DNA of 64,000 nucleotides from Chamaelirium japonicum (GCA_947650365.1 OX393556.1:79280079-79344078), one strand, 5' to 3'. Numbered from the stretch's first letter, positions 24,433 through 34,545 are shown. Numbers and translations: made by a program. The notes: generated by a model not told the origin, from the sequence alone.

Positions 24433-25032
24433 TGCGGGGGAAATTTCCGAGCCGCCTTGATCGGGAACCCCACCCCACAGCCTTGATTGAATGTGGATGG
24501 TTTGTAGAGTTAGAGATTAGAAAATTGAGAATGAGAGAGATGACACGTGGAGTTGTTGTCGAAGTTCGGTCTTACGACCTACGTCTCCGGGTGAGAGGTG
24601 CCACTTGGTTTCCACTATAATAAATATAAAGGTGGGGAAGCGTTCTCTCGACAGGCCGAGAGATGCTTTTTACAGTGGGGGTTGCACGGAGCAACAAGAA
24701 AAAAAACTAGGAGGAGAGAAGTAAGCTCTAGCTCTGAATCCTCTCTTCCTCTGATCAAATGACCAACCCCCTTCCTGGATGCCTTGGGGGTCCTTTTATA
24801 GCGTAGGCACGTGCCTGATATGGCAGTGATGACATGGCGATGATGACATGGCACTGGTTCTGGCCCTCCTTGTTGGGCCCTTATTGGGCCGTTGTTCGGG
24901 CCCAATAAGGGGGAGGGCTTGATCTGTGAGCTCCGTAGAGTGGGCCCATGAACCCGAGCGGGCTTACCCACTTGGGCCGTTGCGCAGGCCCATACCGCTC
25001 TGATCCGGTCCGGTATAATTTTTGCACCCACA
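24433..25032 (-). repeat. Internal third LTR copy of the gag-only element
   Basis: About 600 bp, aligning along its whole length with the two outer LTRs but more diverged, mostly in the first 150 bp. Its polypurine-tract junction (25033 onward) is kept and there is no TSD around it. This suggests recombination within or between copies rather than separate insertion. Confidence 0.8.
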
Positions 25033-25806
25033 GTTACCCCCTCCCAGTCGGGTCAGGACCCTCGGGGTCGACTGGGATTCCAAGGTGCAAACGCCTTAGG
25101 ATTCTGGCATGGTTGGCAAGGGCTGTCGGTGTCGCAGTTCGTATTAGCAGAGTCTCCTTCTGCCGATGCCGAGACCCTTTTGGCGCGAGCCAAAAAGTCT
25201 CGGTTTTGCAAGTGGGCGTATCAGAAAAAGCAGTGTGTTTTCTAACCGAGAGGATACCGAGACCCTTTTGGTGCGAGCCAAAAAGTCTCGGTTGTGCAAG
25301 GAGGCATTTCCGAAAAAGCAGTGTGTTTCCCAACCGAGAGGATATCGAGAGGATACCGACCGAGAGTATACCGAGACGGTACCGAGACCCTTTTCCCTTT
25401 TCCCGACCGAGAGGATGCCGAGACTCCTTTGCCTTCTGCCGACGCCGAGACCCTTTTGGTGCGAGCCAAAAAGTCTCGGTTTTGCGAGGCGGCGTTCTCG
25501 AAAAATTAGTGTATTTTCCGACCGAGAGTATACCGAGAGGGTACCGAGACCCTTTTCCCTTTTCCCGACCGAGAGGATACCGAAAGGATATCGAGAGGAT
25601 ACCGACCGAGAGTATACCGAGAGGGTACCGAGACCCTTTTCCCTTTTCCCGACCGATAGGATGCCGAAACTCCTTTGCCTTCTGCCGACGCCGAGACCCT
25701 TTTGGTGCGAGCCAAAAAGTCTCGGTTTTGTGAGGAGGCGTTCTCGAAAAATTAGTGTATTTTTCGACCGAGAGTATACCGAGAGGGTACCGAGACCCTT
25801 TTCCCT
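25033..25806 (-). repeat. Polypurine tract and 47-bp/hairpin tandem array, second copy
   Basis: Same content and order as 23866-24432 but longer, with more GAGACCC...hairpin units. It ends in an AAAAGGG run that also forms the junction with the KCR fragment. Confidence 0.75.
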
Positions 25807-26494
25807 TGTTCTTATACTCGACATAGAGGCATCTCGAGAATTGATCAACATACGCTTTGGTGACGGCATAGACGGCATAGAGCGGATCAGAGGGGATAAC
25901 GACGGCGGCTCCCGATCCGATGTTCACGATGGCGCCCCTCTTTCGCTCGAGTATCCCGGGGAGGACGGCGTGCGTGATCCGGGTCACCCCCTCCACGTTC
26001 ACCTTGATCAGGTTCCGTAGCAGCTCCTCGTCCACCTCGTGGAAGAACTGGGCTTACGGGTACGACACCCCGACGTTGTTCACCAGAACCCCGACGTTGA
26101 GCCCCTCGATCGCCTGTTGGAGCAGCCGGACCCCCCCGGCCAGGTCGTCGGAGAAGTCGATGACGACGGTCTCGACCCGGGCCTTCGCGTGCTTGGCCCG
26201 GATGCCCTCCGAGACCTCCCGGAGCTTGTCGGGGTTGCGGCCCACCAGCACCAGGCCGAGGTTCTTCCGGGCGAGCTGGAAGGCGAATGCCTTGCCGATC
26301 CCGTCGGTCGCGCCGGTGACGACGGCCCAGGAGCCGTACCGGCCGAGGTTCTTGCTCGGGCGGAGGAAGGTGATGAAGACCCAGCGGAGGGCGGCGGCTG
26401 TGAACCGGAGGGCCAAGAGGACGCCGAGGGAGGCGAGGACGAGGACCCATGTGGGTTGGGCCCGAAGGTGCTCGAGGGAAACGCACAGCTCCAT
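25807..26494 (-). pseudogene. KCR: Captured 5' fragment of a very-long-chain 3-ketoacyl-CoA reductase gene
   Basis: The ATG at 26494 opens MELCVSLEHLRAQPTW, followed by a hydrophobic N-terminal segment and FLRPSKNLGRYGSWAVVTGATDGIGKA. This is the KCR (maize Glossy8 / Arabidopsis KCR1) signature. The NADPH-binding TGATDGIG, the NNVGVSYP motif, the FHEVDEELL segment, GSGAA (catalytic Ser) and YAVTK (catalytic Tyr and Lys) are all visible. KCR performs the first reduction of fatty-acid elongation at the ER. The fragment covers about 200 of the usual 310-320 residues and lacks the C-terminus. One in-frame stop follows NNVGVSYP. GC at third positions is very high, unlike the flanks. It lies in the sense of the host element, with no intron visible. 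An alternative start at 26515 adds seven residues. Confidence 0.85.
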
Positions 26495-27120
26495 TTCTCC
26501 TCCGGGTTTCCTCACAGAAGTCCCTCTCTCCCTCTCTCTCTCTCTCCCTCTCTCTCTCTCTCTCTCCTTTTCTCTGCTCTGTTTGTTTTTTTTTTATTCG
26601 CACAGGCACAGCAACAGCGGCGGCGACGACACAGAGGCCAGGCGCATGAGAGGCCCATGCGGTGGGCATGGGCTACGAATATGGCACGGTGGGCGGCGGT
26701 GTCGACGCGAGGTCGAGGCTAGGTCGCGCGGGCCAGCGCAGCAACGGTGGAGGTCGGGTGCATGCTGGAGCGGGAGGCACGGGGCTGATAGGCGGGGCGC
26801 GGGCCGGGATGCGGCGCGCTGACGGTGGCCGGGCTCGGGATCGGGTGCGGAGGCCGACGGTGGTGCGCAGGAGGCCGGGTCGCAGCGGGCGCCGGTGGCC
26901 GGGTCTCTCTCTAACTCTGCTTCTTTCCTTCTTTGTTTCTGACTTTCTTCTTTCAGCCCTTTCTTTTATTTCTTTTCTTCTTTCAGTCCTTCTTTCGTCA
27001 CACGTGAAGGCTGGCTGGTTGCCCAAGGTTAACAATCGGAGAGCATCTGGACTCTCTCTTTATTTGCCTTTCTTTGTTTCTTTCTTTGTTTTTTTTTTTT
27101 TTTTTTTTTGACTCTGTTTC
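26495..27120 (-). other. Sequence upstream of the KCR fragment: probable captured 5' UTR/promoter, unassigned
   Basis: A CT/GA-rich block (26518-26577) next to the ATG looks like a plant 5' UTR. Beyond it come GC-rich sequence (26640-26900), a CT-rich stretch (26900-27080) and a T run of more than 20 (about 27088-27110; poly-A on the minus strand). No protein is recognised. Whether it was captured with KCR is inference. Confidence 0.4.
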
Positions 27121-28189
27121 CACATGAGTGCCAAGCTTGTAACCCAGCCGGCGGGAATTAAGGTGGCCCGGATACTGCGAAGAGGACATGCGGGGTTACT
27201 TCGGGTCGCTGTGAGACAGCACGCACGGAGGGGTCGCTTCGATCCGCTGCGAGACGGAGTGCGCGGAGGGGGAGGACGAGTTCGGTTCGTCATCGTCGCC
27301 GCGTGACGAATTACATGAGGAGAATGCGTGGGAGGGTGTTTGGTTCATTCGACACCCTATTCCCATTCTGATCGGTTGTCGCCAAGAGCACCTGCGCACG
27401 GGCCGGGAGAGGTGCGAGTTCTTCTTTCATACTCGGCGCTCGGCCTGCTACGAGTTGGGCGCGTAACGAACCAAATTGAGGGCGTGAGCGTAACCGTCAT
27501 TCCCGTGTAATTATTCTGATGATAGTCTTCGAAGAAAATGAACTCGAAAACTTTCGACCATCGTAGTTTTTCATATGTGAGCCGGATCAATGCGTATAAC
27601 ATGCCGTTGCGTCGGCGCTAAAAAAAAATGGTTAAAGTGGACGTACAGTGTCAGGCACCTTTGCGTGTAATATTTCCAATGCATATATGTCTTCGAAGAA
27701 AAAGACCTTGAAACCTTCAGACAGTCATAACTTTTCATACGCATGTCGAATGAATACGTATAAGGTGCCGTTGTGTAGGCACCGAAAAAATGGTCAAAGT
27801 GGACGTGAAACATTATTCGCCTTGACGAGTAACTTTTCCGGTATTCACCTTTATAGAGAGATGACTCTTAAGAATGCGCCGGCCGGGTTTTAGGCTAGCG
27901 TCTTAGAAATGTCTCGGCACGCGGTAACTCATCTGTTCTGTCCGACACCCAACTGCACCTAGTTTCTGTGTTCACTAGGAACTGCAGTCAGGCCCCAGTG
28001 ATGACGCAACGGTTACCGCGTGCTCACCCCCGATGAGAAAGGGGATTTTTTTTCTTGTGAAGTTTGTACAAGCAAATCAATAGTTTTGGATAAGATGCTA
28101 TCCAACCGACCCAATGAAAGATAGCTCTTCGTCTTTGAATGATCATTGTGTGTGGATGACACTTGAATCGGGTTGACTAATAGGTTTGG
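27121..28189. other. Unassigned stretch with a possible MITE remnant and a duplicated segment
   Basis: A possible MITE remnant lies around 27330-27490: TGTTTGGTTCATTCG has an inverted partner CGTAACGAACCAAAT, but no clear TSD is seen. The segment 27524-27686 is repeated, diverged, at 27690-27850. Each copy begins GTCTTCGAAGAAAA and includes GGTTAAAGTGGACGT or GGTCAAAGTGGACGT. Nothing coding was recognised. Confidence 0.45.
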
Positions 28190-28693
28190 ATGACGCTGAG
28201 CACCCCCCCTCTTGGTTTTTTGACGAAACCAAGGGGTGGGTTGATATTGATGCCGTACACCCTCCTCTTGGTTTTCTATCGAAACCAAGAGGTGGGCTGC
28301 TGATGGTGTGACATCACCCCCTCCCTACTCGGTTTTTGTGCGAAACCTAGGGGGGCTACTTGTTGATGTCGACATACCCCCCCTTTTGGTTTTCTGACGA
28401 AACCGAGGGGTGGGTTGCTGTTGATGCCGAACACCCCCCCTCTTTGTTTTTTATTGAAACCGAGGGGTGAGATACTGAAGGTATGCCGTCGCCCCTTCCC
28501 CACTCGGTTTTTGTGTGAAACCGAGGGGGAGCTGCTTGTTGATGTCGACACGCCCCCCCCTCGGTTTTTTGACGAAACCGAGGGGTGGTCCGCTGATGGT
28601 GTGCCGTCACCCCCTTCCAACTTGGTTTTTGTGCGAAACCGAGGGGTAGACTGCTTGTTAATACCGACACACCCCCCCTCTCGGTGTTCTAAT
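28190..28693. repeat. Hairpin tandem array, left part
   Basis: Units of about 57-60 bp alternate between two types, giving a dimer of about 116 bp. Each centres on CTCGGTTT-loop-AAACCGAG with C-rich and G-rich arms, so each unit can fold into a hairpin of about 8-11 bp. The LINE is inserted after 28693, and the array resumes at 31903. Confidence 0.85.
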
Positions 28694-28709
28694 GAAACCG
28701 AGGGGTGAG
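28694..28709. repeat. LINE left target-site duplication (16 bp)
   Basis: GAAACCGAGGGGTGAG is repeated exactly at 31903-31918 after the poly(A). The target is a unit of the hairpin array, so part of the match could be array similarity, but the position next to the poly(A) fits a true TSD. Confidence 0.8.
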
Positions 28710-28816
28710 AGAGAGAGACGAGAGAAGGGTGCAGTGAAGGGGGAGCTAAAACTCTGTGACAGAGCTAAAAATCTGGGGGATTTCATTGCTACGGGCGTTC
28801 TTCATCTTCTTCCCCT
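28710..28816 (+). promoter_or_regulatory. LINE 5' untranslated region with duplicated motif
   Basis: GAAGGGTGCAGTGAAGGGGG and ATCTGGGGGATTTCATTGCT each occur twice, near 28723 and 28772 and again near 28870 and 28951. This is a spacing of about 150-180 bp, and the second pair lies in the start of ORF1. Such repeats are often found in LINE promoters. The role here is inferred. Confidence 0.5.
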
Positions 28817-31639
28817 TTGGGGGTGATGAACCCCCCCCAAGGTCCGGATCCTTCTGTTGGGCGAGGGAGGGAAGGGTGCAGTGAAGGGGGTCAAAATGGT
28901 GTGGATTCGTGGATGGATGAGGAGGATTTCCATCCCCCTCAAGCTCCAAATCTGGGGGATTTCATTGCTACGGGCTCCATTCATCCTTCGGCCAAGGGAC
29001 GAGGAGGAGGAGTGTGTTCCTCTTCTTCTTCTTCAGCGGGTGGGAGATCGGTCCAGGGTGCGGGAGATCTGGGATATAAGGCTGCTGGAGCTGGGTCGTC
29101 GGGTACACGTTCATCCGGACCCAGATCTGGTGGATCGGACTTCAGAACTGGTGTGGGTGCTGGGATCGGATTGCCAGAGGACTTCAGATCGGGCTCTTGT
29201 TCTGGTGGTGCAGCAGCTGCGGTGGAGAGTGCTTTCCGTGGTGCAGATGGTGCGGATCATGTCCACCGGAGATCGGGATGTAGCACTGGGGTAACCCCCG
29301 ATTTTAGTGCTAGGTTGGGTAGGAATGATCAGCTAGAGTTGGGGGATCCGAGCTCCTTTCCCCCCCTTAGTTTTTTACCTCACAGCCCCCGCTCCTCCCC
29401 TCAAGTACCGGTGGGTGAGAGTGATGGTGCACCGGTTGGATTTTCTTTTGTTGCTGCAGCTTCATATAGAGCAGACCAGGTGTTTGTGGGAGTGCCTGAG
29501 AGAGGTAACATTGCTGTGAATGAGAGTGGTAACAGTTCTGCAAAATAGCATTTGCAGTCTAGTGGCCATGAAGTGTTTGCAGAAATGCCCGATCCAAGCC
29601 AGACTGCAGGTAGGCTTGTTGAAGGTTCCCGTGCAAATGCTTGGGCTCCTACTCTATCCCAAGTACCTCCATTGCTCCCTCCAGAAAAGTTGAGGCTGCA
29701 CTATGTTAAGCCGGGGATGTTCGAAGGGTAAAAAGTAGCGATTTTGCCGAGGGCTGATTTAGAAGCTAATGGAAAAAAATGGGAGCACACTCTTGTTGGG
29801 TTCGTCCTAGGGCGTCGACCGTATTATTTACATCTCAAAAATTATGTTATGCGTGCTTGGCAACCAAAGGGAAAGTTGGACATCCTGTCGAGAGAAAATG
29901 GAGTTTTCTGGTTTAAATTCGAGTTAGCTTCCGATTTTACTCGAATTCTTGAAGGGAAGTTTTGGCATTTTGAAGGCCGTCCATTGATTTTGAGGAAATG
30001 GGCTAGAGGGATGTGTAGTGAGAGGGAGTTAATTTCATCAATCCCTATTTGGGCAAACTTCCCTAATCTTGAAGGGGATTTGTGGACTGAGGATATGCTG
30101 AGTAGACTGGGTAGTGTGTTTGGCACCCCCATATACATGGACCAAGCTACCGCAGGAGGTACAAGGGCACTTTTTGCGCGGATCTGTGTGGTTGTCAATG
30201 TGGAAGACTCGCTGCCAAATAGAGTTCAAGCTAGAGACGAATTTGGTAGGTTTCTTTCTTGGCAGTCGGTGACGTACGATTGGATTCCCACAAGATGCAA
30301 GGCTTGCAAAAGCTTTGACCATAGTGATAACACATGTACTAAACATCCCAAGGTAGCCAAGACTCCGGCTCAAACATGGCAACCAAAGGTGTCGGACAGT
30401 GTGAGGATATCATCCTCCGCTAAAGGTAAATCTATTCTTGAAGAAGGGTGGCAAACAGTTGGAGGGGTTCACAAAAAGGTACCTCCAATACCTGTGGTGG
30501 GTCCTAGCACCATGGCTTCTAAATCTCGGTTTGCTATTTTAGAGGATGTTGGTCAGGAGGAGCAGGAGGATGGAGCTATAGGAGCTGCTGGAGAGATCCT
30601 AGTCCAAAGCGATATTGGCATTGTTGTTGCTGATGCAGCAACTGCCAGAAGTGCTGTAGCTGTAGAGGCAGTACCTGATGCTGTAACACAGCCTGGTGGT
30701 GATGTTACACAGCTTGTGGGGGCTACTGCTGCCACAGTTGTTGTTACGCAGAGTAATGTTGCTGTTACACCTGGGTTCTGCAGTGATGTTGCTGCAAAAC
30801 CTTATGGTGTTACACGAGTGGGTGCTGCTGCTGAGGCTGTTAATGTTGGTGTTACACCTGATGTTTGTGAGGCAATTGCTGTTGTTACAACTGGTTTTAG
30901 CAGTAATGTTGCTGCAAAACCTGATGTTACACGAGGTGCTGCTGCTGCTGAGGCTGTCAATGTTACTGCAGAAGAGTGTGAGGCTAATGCTGTTGTTACG
31001 CAGGCGGGTCAGGAAGGGAGGGCTGATGTTACGCAGACTGTAAGGCCTAATGCTGAACAGCAAGAGGCGACTGTAACACCAAATGTTGCTGATGCAGTAC
31101 TTGATGTTACACTGCCTAAGGATGCTATTACGCAAGTAGAGGCTGCTGATGTTACGCCAGTTGAGGCTGTTGTTGAGCGGAAAAAGGTTACTGTTATGCA
31201 AGCAGAAAGTATAGCTAGCGAGGGAGGAGGGGTTCCGATTGTCCCCTCTATTGCTAGTGGGAGTGGGGTTTCTGCTGGTGGTACTAAGTATACTACTAGA
31301 CGGAGCCTTCGAGAAGGAAGCCCCAGCCTTTCAATTCCTGCTATTCAACATATTCATCGGAAGAATTTGGCTCGGAAGGTAGTGGGATTAGCGGATGATC
31401 CGGCGTCAGTTGTTCTACAGGATTTCGATGGTGAAGCTGGGGAGGTTACAGATCAAGTGGAGGAGGCAGGTGATGCCCATCCCCTGGATTCCTTTGATCA
31501 GTACAAGCAACTGCCCCCCCATCTTGCCAACCGGCCGTCATTCCTTACCATGCCGAATCCAACGATTGTGTCCCGAGATAAAGAAGCTAGGCCAAAGGGA
31601 CAATCTGATAGGGTTACGAGGAGTAGGGGGGCTAACTAA
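28817..31639 (+). pseudogene. LINE ORF1 (nucleic-acid-binding protein, DUF4283 plus zinc knuckle)
   Basis: One frame runs from ATG 28817 to the stop before 31640, about 940 codons, with two in-frame stops (TAG 29546-29548 and TAA 29729-29731). The N-terminal third is Gly/Ser-rich. The DUF4283 domain (about 29770-30250, WEHTLVGFVLGRRPYYLHLKNYV and FWHFEGRPLILRKWARGM segments) is followed by a C-x2-C-x4-H-x4-C knuckle (CKACKSFDHSDNTC, near 30297-30340). A Val/Thr/Ala-rich repeat region (30680-31200) and a basic tail follow. Plant L1 ORF1 proteins bind LINE RNA. The repeat region is unusual. The two stops mean the full-length product is not made from this copy. Confidence 0.85.
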
Positions 31640-31902
31640 TGAGTTCAGATATCTGCTGCTCTGGTTCACTGGTGTTTGTGTTACTTTTTTCTTTAACTGG
31701 AGTATTGTGTTTTTCCTCTAGTCCGGGGGCTACCATGTCGGTCTGCCCTTAGTGTGATGAGGTAGGGTTTCCTGTTGTTGTGGACTCTTTGGTCGTGTGG
31801 TCTGCTTGCTCATTCAGAGACAAGCCGTGTCCTGTAATTGCCTTTATTTTCCAGTAATAGATTAGTTTTTACCCTTCAAAAAAAAAAAAAAAAAAAAATG
31901 AA
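31640..31902 (+). other. LINE 3' UTR and poly(A)
   Basis: Following the ORF1 stop there is about 240 bp without coding signal, then an A run of about 20. A short ATG reading, MSSDICCSGS, overlapping the ORF1 stop may be the vestige of an ORF2 start, but no ORF2 domain follows. Confidence 0.7.
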
Positions 31903-33440
31903 GAAACCGAGGGGTGAGTTGCTGTTGATGCCGAATAACCCCCCTCTCGATTTTCTATCGAAGCCAAGGGGTGGACTGTAGCTGATGCCAACACCTTCTT
32001 CCCTCTCATTTTTTTGCGAAACTGAGGGGGGGGGGGGGGGGGGGGGGGGGGGCTGTTTGTTGATGCCGACACACACCCCCTCTCGGTTTTCTGACGAAAT
32101 CGAGGGGTGTGCTACTGATGGCATGCCGTCACCCCCTCCCGACTTGGTTTTTGTGCGAAACCGTGGGGGGGCCGCTTATTGATGCCAACACCCACCCCCT
32201 CTTAGTTTTTTTATGAAACCGAGGGGTGGTTGTTGATGGTGTGTCATCACCCCCTCCCTATTCGGTTTTTGTGCGAAACCGAGAAGGGCTGCTTGTTGAT
32301 GCCGACACACACCCCCTCTCGGTTTTCTGACGAAACCGAGGGGTGTGCTACTGATGGTGTGCCGTCACCCCCTCCCCACTCGGTTTTTGTGCAAAACCGA
32401 GGGGGGGCTGCTTGTTGATGTCGACACGCCCCCCCTTCCTCGGTTTTTTGACGAAATCGAGGGGTGGTCCGCTGATGGTGTGCCGTCACCCCCTTCCAAC
32501 TTGGTTTTTGTACGAAACCGAGGGATGGACTGCTTGTTAATACCGACACACCCCCCCTCTCAGTTTTCTGATGAAACCGAGGGGTGCGTTGCTGTTGATG
32601 CCGAACAACCCCCCTCTCGGTTTTCTATCGAAGCCGAGGGGTGGACTGTAGCTGATGCCAACACCTTCTTCCCTCTTAGTTTTTTGTGAAACTGAGGGGG
32701 GGGGGGGCTGTTTGTTGACACTGCCGCACACCCCCTCTCGATTTTCTGACGAAACCGAGGGGTGTGCTGCTGATGGCATGCCATCACCCCCTTCCGACTC
32801 GATTTTTGTGCGAAACCGTGGAGGGGCCGCTTATTGATGCCAACATCCACCCCCTCTCAGTTTTTTGATGAAACCGAGGGGTGGTTGTTGATGGTGTGTC
32901 GTCACCCCCTCCCTACTCGGTTTTTGTGCAAAATCGAGAGGGGCTGCTTATTGATGCCAACACGCACCCCCTCTCAGTTTTCTAACGAAACCGAGGGATG
33001 TACTGATGGTGTGCCGTCACCCCCTCCCCACTCGGTTTTTGTGCGAAACTGAGGGGGGGGGTTGCTTCTTGATGCCAACACATACTCCCTCTTGGTTTTC
33101 TGACAAAACCGAGGGGTGTGCTGATGGTGTGTCGTCACCCCCTCCCCACTCGATTTTTATGCGAAACCAAGGGGGGGGATTGCTTGTTGATGCCGACACA
33201 CATCCCCTCTCGGTTTTCTGACGAAACCGAGGGGTGTGCTGCTGATGGTGTGCCGTCACCCCTTCCCCACTCGGTTTTTGTGTGACACTGATTGGGGGAT
33301 TGCTTGTTGATGCTGACACACATCCCCTCTAGGTTTTCTGATGAAACCGAGGGGTGTGCTGCTGATGGTGTGCCGTCACCCCTTCCCCACTCTGTTTTTG
33401 TGTGAAACCGAGGGAGGGATGCTTGTTGATGCCGACAACC
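31903..33440. repeat. Hairpin tandem array, right part
   Basis: Continuation of 28190-28693, about 26 further half-units. The alternation of TTTTCTGACGAAACCGAGGGG and TTTTTGTGCGAAACCGAGGG types is regular. G runs of up to about 25 (32028-32052) and C runs flank the stems. Confidence 0.85.
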
Positions 33441-33974
33441 CATTATTGGGGTTGCTAGAAGAGGGCAAAAAGTGTCGGTATTGAAAATAGTGTGTTTTTC
33501 GAGTTTCAACCCTATTTGAAACCGACACTTTTTCGGTAAAACACTGGTGCGCGGGGATGTCGGCGAGGGACAATACTATATTCGAGGGGGCTTCTTAGAG
33601 ATAATCTAGGATGACGCCGCATGATGGCCAGCCAGTCTTCACCCAATGTACTACCGCACCTGATTACTGTATTCGCCAGGTACTACGGTCACGTGAGTGT
33701 GTTGACTTGGCCAGGATCAAGGAAGCACCATTTTATCCCGTGTTACCCACCATCGACTGCACCAGTATGGAGACATGCACTGACAGAGTTAGACCAACCA
33801 CCCCCTGATCGGTTTGGAACCGTTAGTCATCGAGAAAAGGTGATGGCCGGTGACAATCTGATGCTTGGACCTGAGTAACAAGACTAAGCTTAGACTTTTG
33901 ATCGAATGCCAATACATCGTCGACGACGTCTCGGCCTTTATCTTTATGTGTCAAGGGTAGGGCCTTGGGATTAT
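33441..33974. other. Non-coding stretch with an inverted repeat
   Basis: AAAAAGTGTCGGT near 33467 is inverted as ACCGACACTTTTT near 33521, a 13-bp stem with a loop of about 40 bases. It shares the CCGA/TCGG theme of the arrays. Nothing else was recognised. Confidence 0.55.
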
Positions 33975-34545
33975 AGAGTACCGAGGTGTTGGTCACCTCG
34001 GACTTTGTCTTCGAGTGCCAAGGGCTGGGCCTTAGGCTTGTAGAGTGCCGACGCGTTGGTCACCTCAGACTTTGTCTCCGAATGCCAAGGGATGAGCCTT
34101 GGGCTTGTAGAGTGCCGAGGCATTGGTCGCCTCGAACTTTATCTTCGAGTGCCAAGGTGTTGGTCGTCTCGGACTTTATCTTCGAAAGCCAAGAGCTGGG
34201 CCTTGGGCTTGTAGAGTGCCAAGGCATTGGTCTCCTCGAACTCTGTCTTCAAGTGCCAAGGGCTGGGCCTTGGGCTTGTAGAGTGCCGAGGCATTGGTCG
34301 CCTCGGACTTTGTCTTCGAGTGCCAAGGGTTGGGCCTCGGGCTTATAGAGTGCCGAGGCATTGGTCGCCTCGGACTTTGTCTTCGAGTGCCACGGGCTAG
34401 ACCTTGGGCTTGTAGAATGCCGAGGCATTGGTCGCCTCGAACTATATCTTCGAGTGCCAAGGCGTTGGTCGTCTCGGACTTTGTCTTCGAATGTCAAGGG
34501 CTGGGCCTTGGGCTTGTAGAGTGCCGAGGATGTCTCCTTGAACTT
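33975..34545. repeat. 67-bp tandem array, about 8 units
   Basis: The unit contains GAGTGCCGAGGCATTGGTCG, CCTCGGACTTTGTCTTCGAG and GGGCTGGGCCTTGGGCTTGT, with moderate divergence and a few short units. Confidence 0.85.

Larger units (their letters stand above)
28710..31902 (+). mobile_element. L1-type LINE with ORF1 only
   Basis: A 3.2-kb insertion is bounded by a 16-bp TSD and ends in a poly(A) tract (about 31879-31898). It has a 5' untranslated region, a single long ORF of L1 ORF1 type, a 3' UTR ending in TTTTTACCCTTC, and no endonuclease or reverse transcriptase. Target-primed insertion using another LINE's enzymes is the likely mechanism. The layout recalls mammalian HAL1 ('half-L1') elements. 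Confidence 0.85.

Noticed and set aside
23254-25032. A small complete LTR element made of the two left LTR copies
   Set aside because: No TSD flanks this pair; the GTCAC duplication pairs 23249 with 37873, so the inner LTR belongs to a compound structure.
24000-25806. CRISPR-like regular repeats
   Set aside because: Units are adjacent, have no unique spacers, and lie in a plant LTR element; they are ordinary tandem repeats with inverted arms.
23886-25878. Long ORFs of 195-284 codons on both strands across the 47-bp arrays
   Set aside because: Several frames are open at once because the repeat unit lacks stop codons; no protein family is seen.
26495-26820. Plus-strand 300-codon ORF through 25920-26822 opposite the KCR fragment
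   Set aside because: It is the complement of GC-rich KCR codons and 5' UTR; the minus strand has the clear KCR match.
27330-27490. MITE with TTTGGTTC inverted ends
   Set aside because: Only about 15 bp of imperfect inversion and no clear TSD; kept as a possibility within the stretch entry only.
28357-33573. Many 60-120 codon ORFs in the hairpin array
   Set aside because: They are translations of the tandem unit in various frames (SVSSENREG-type repeats) with no start context or family match.
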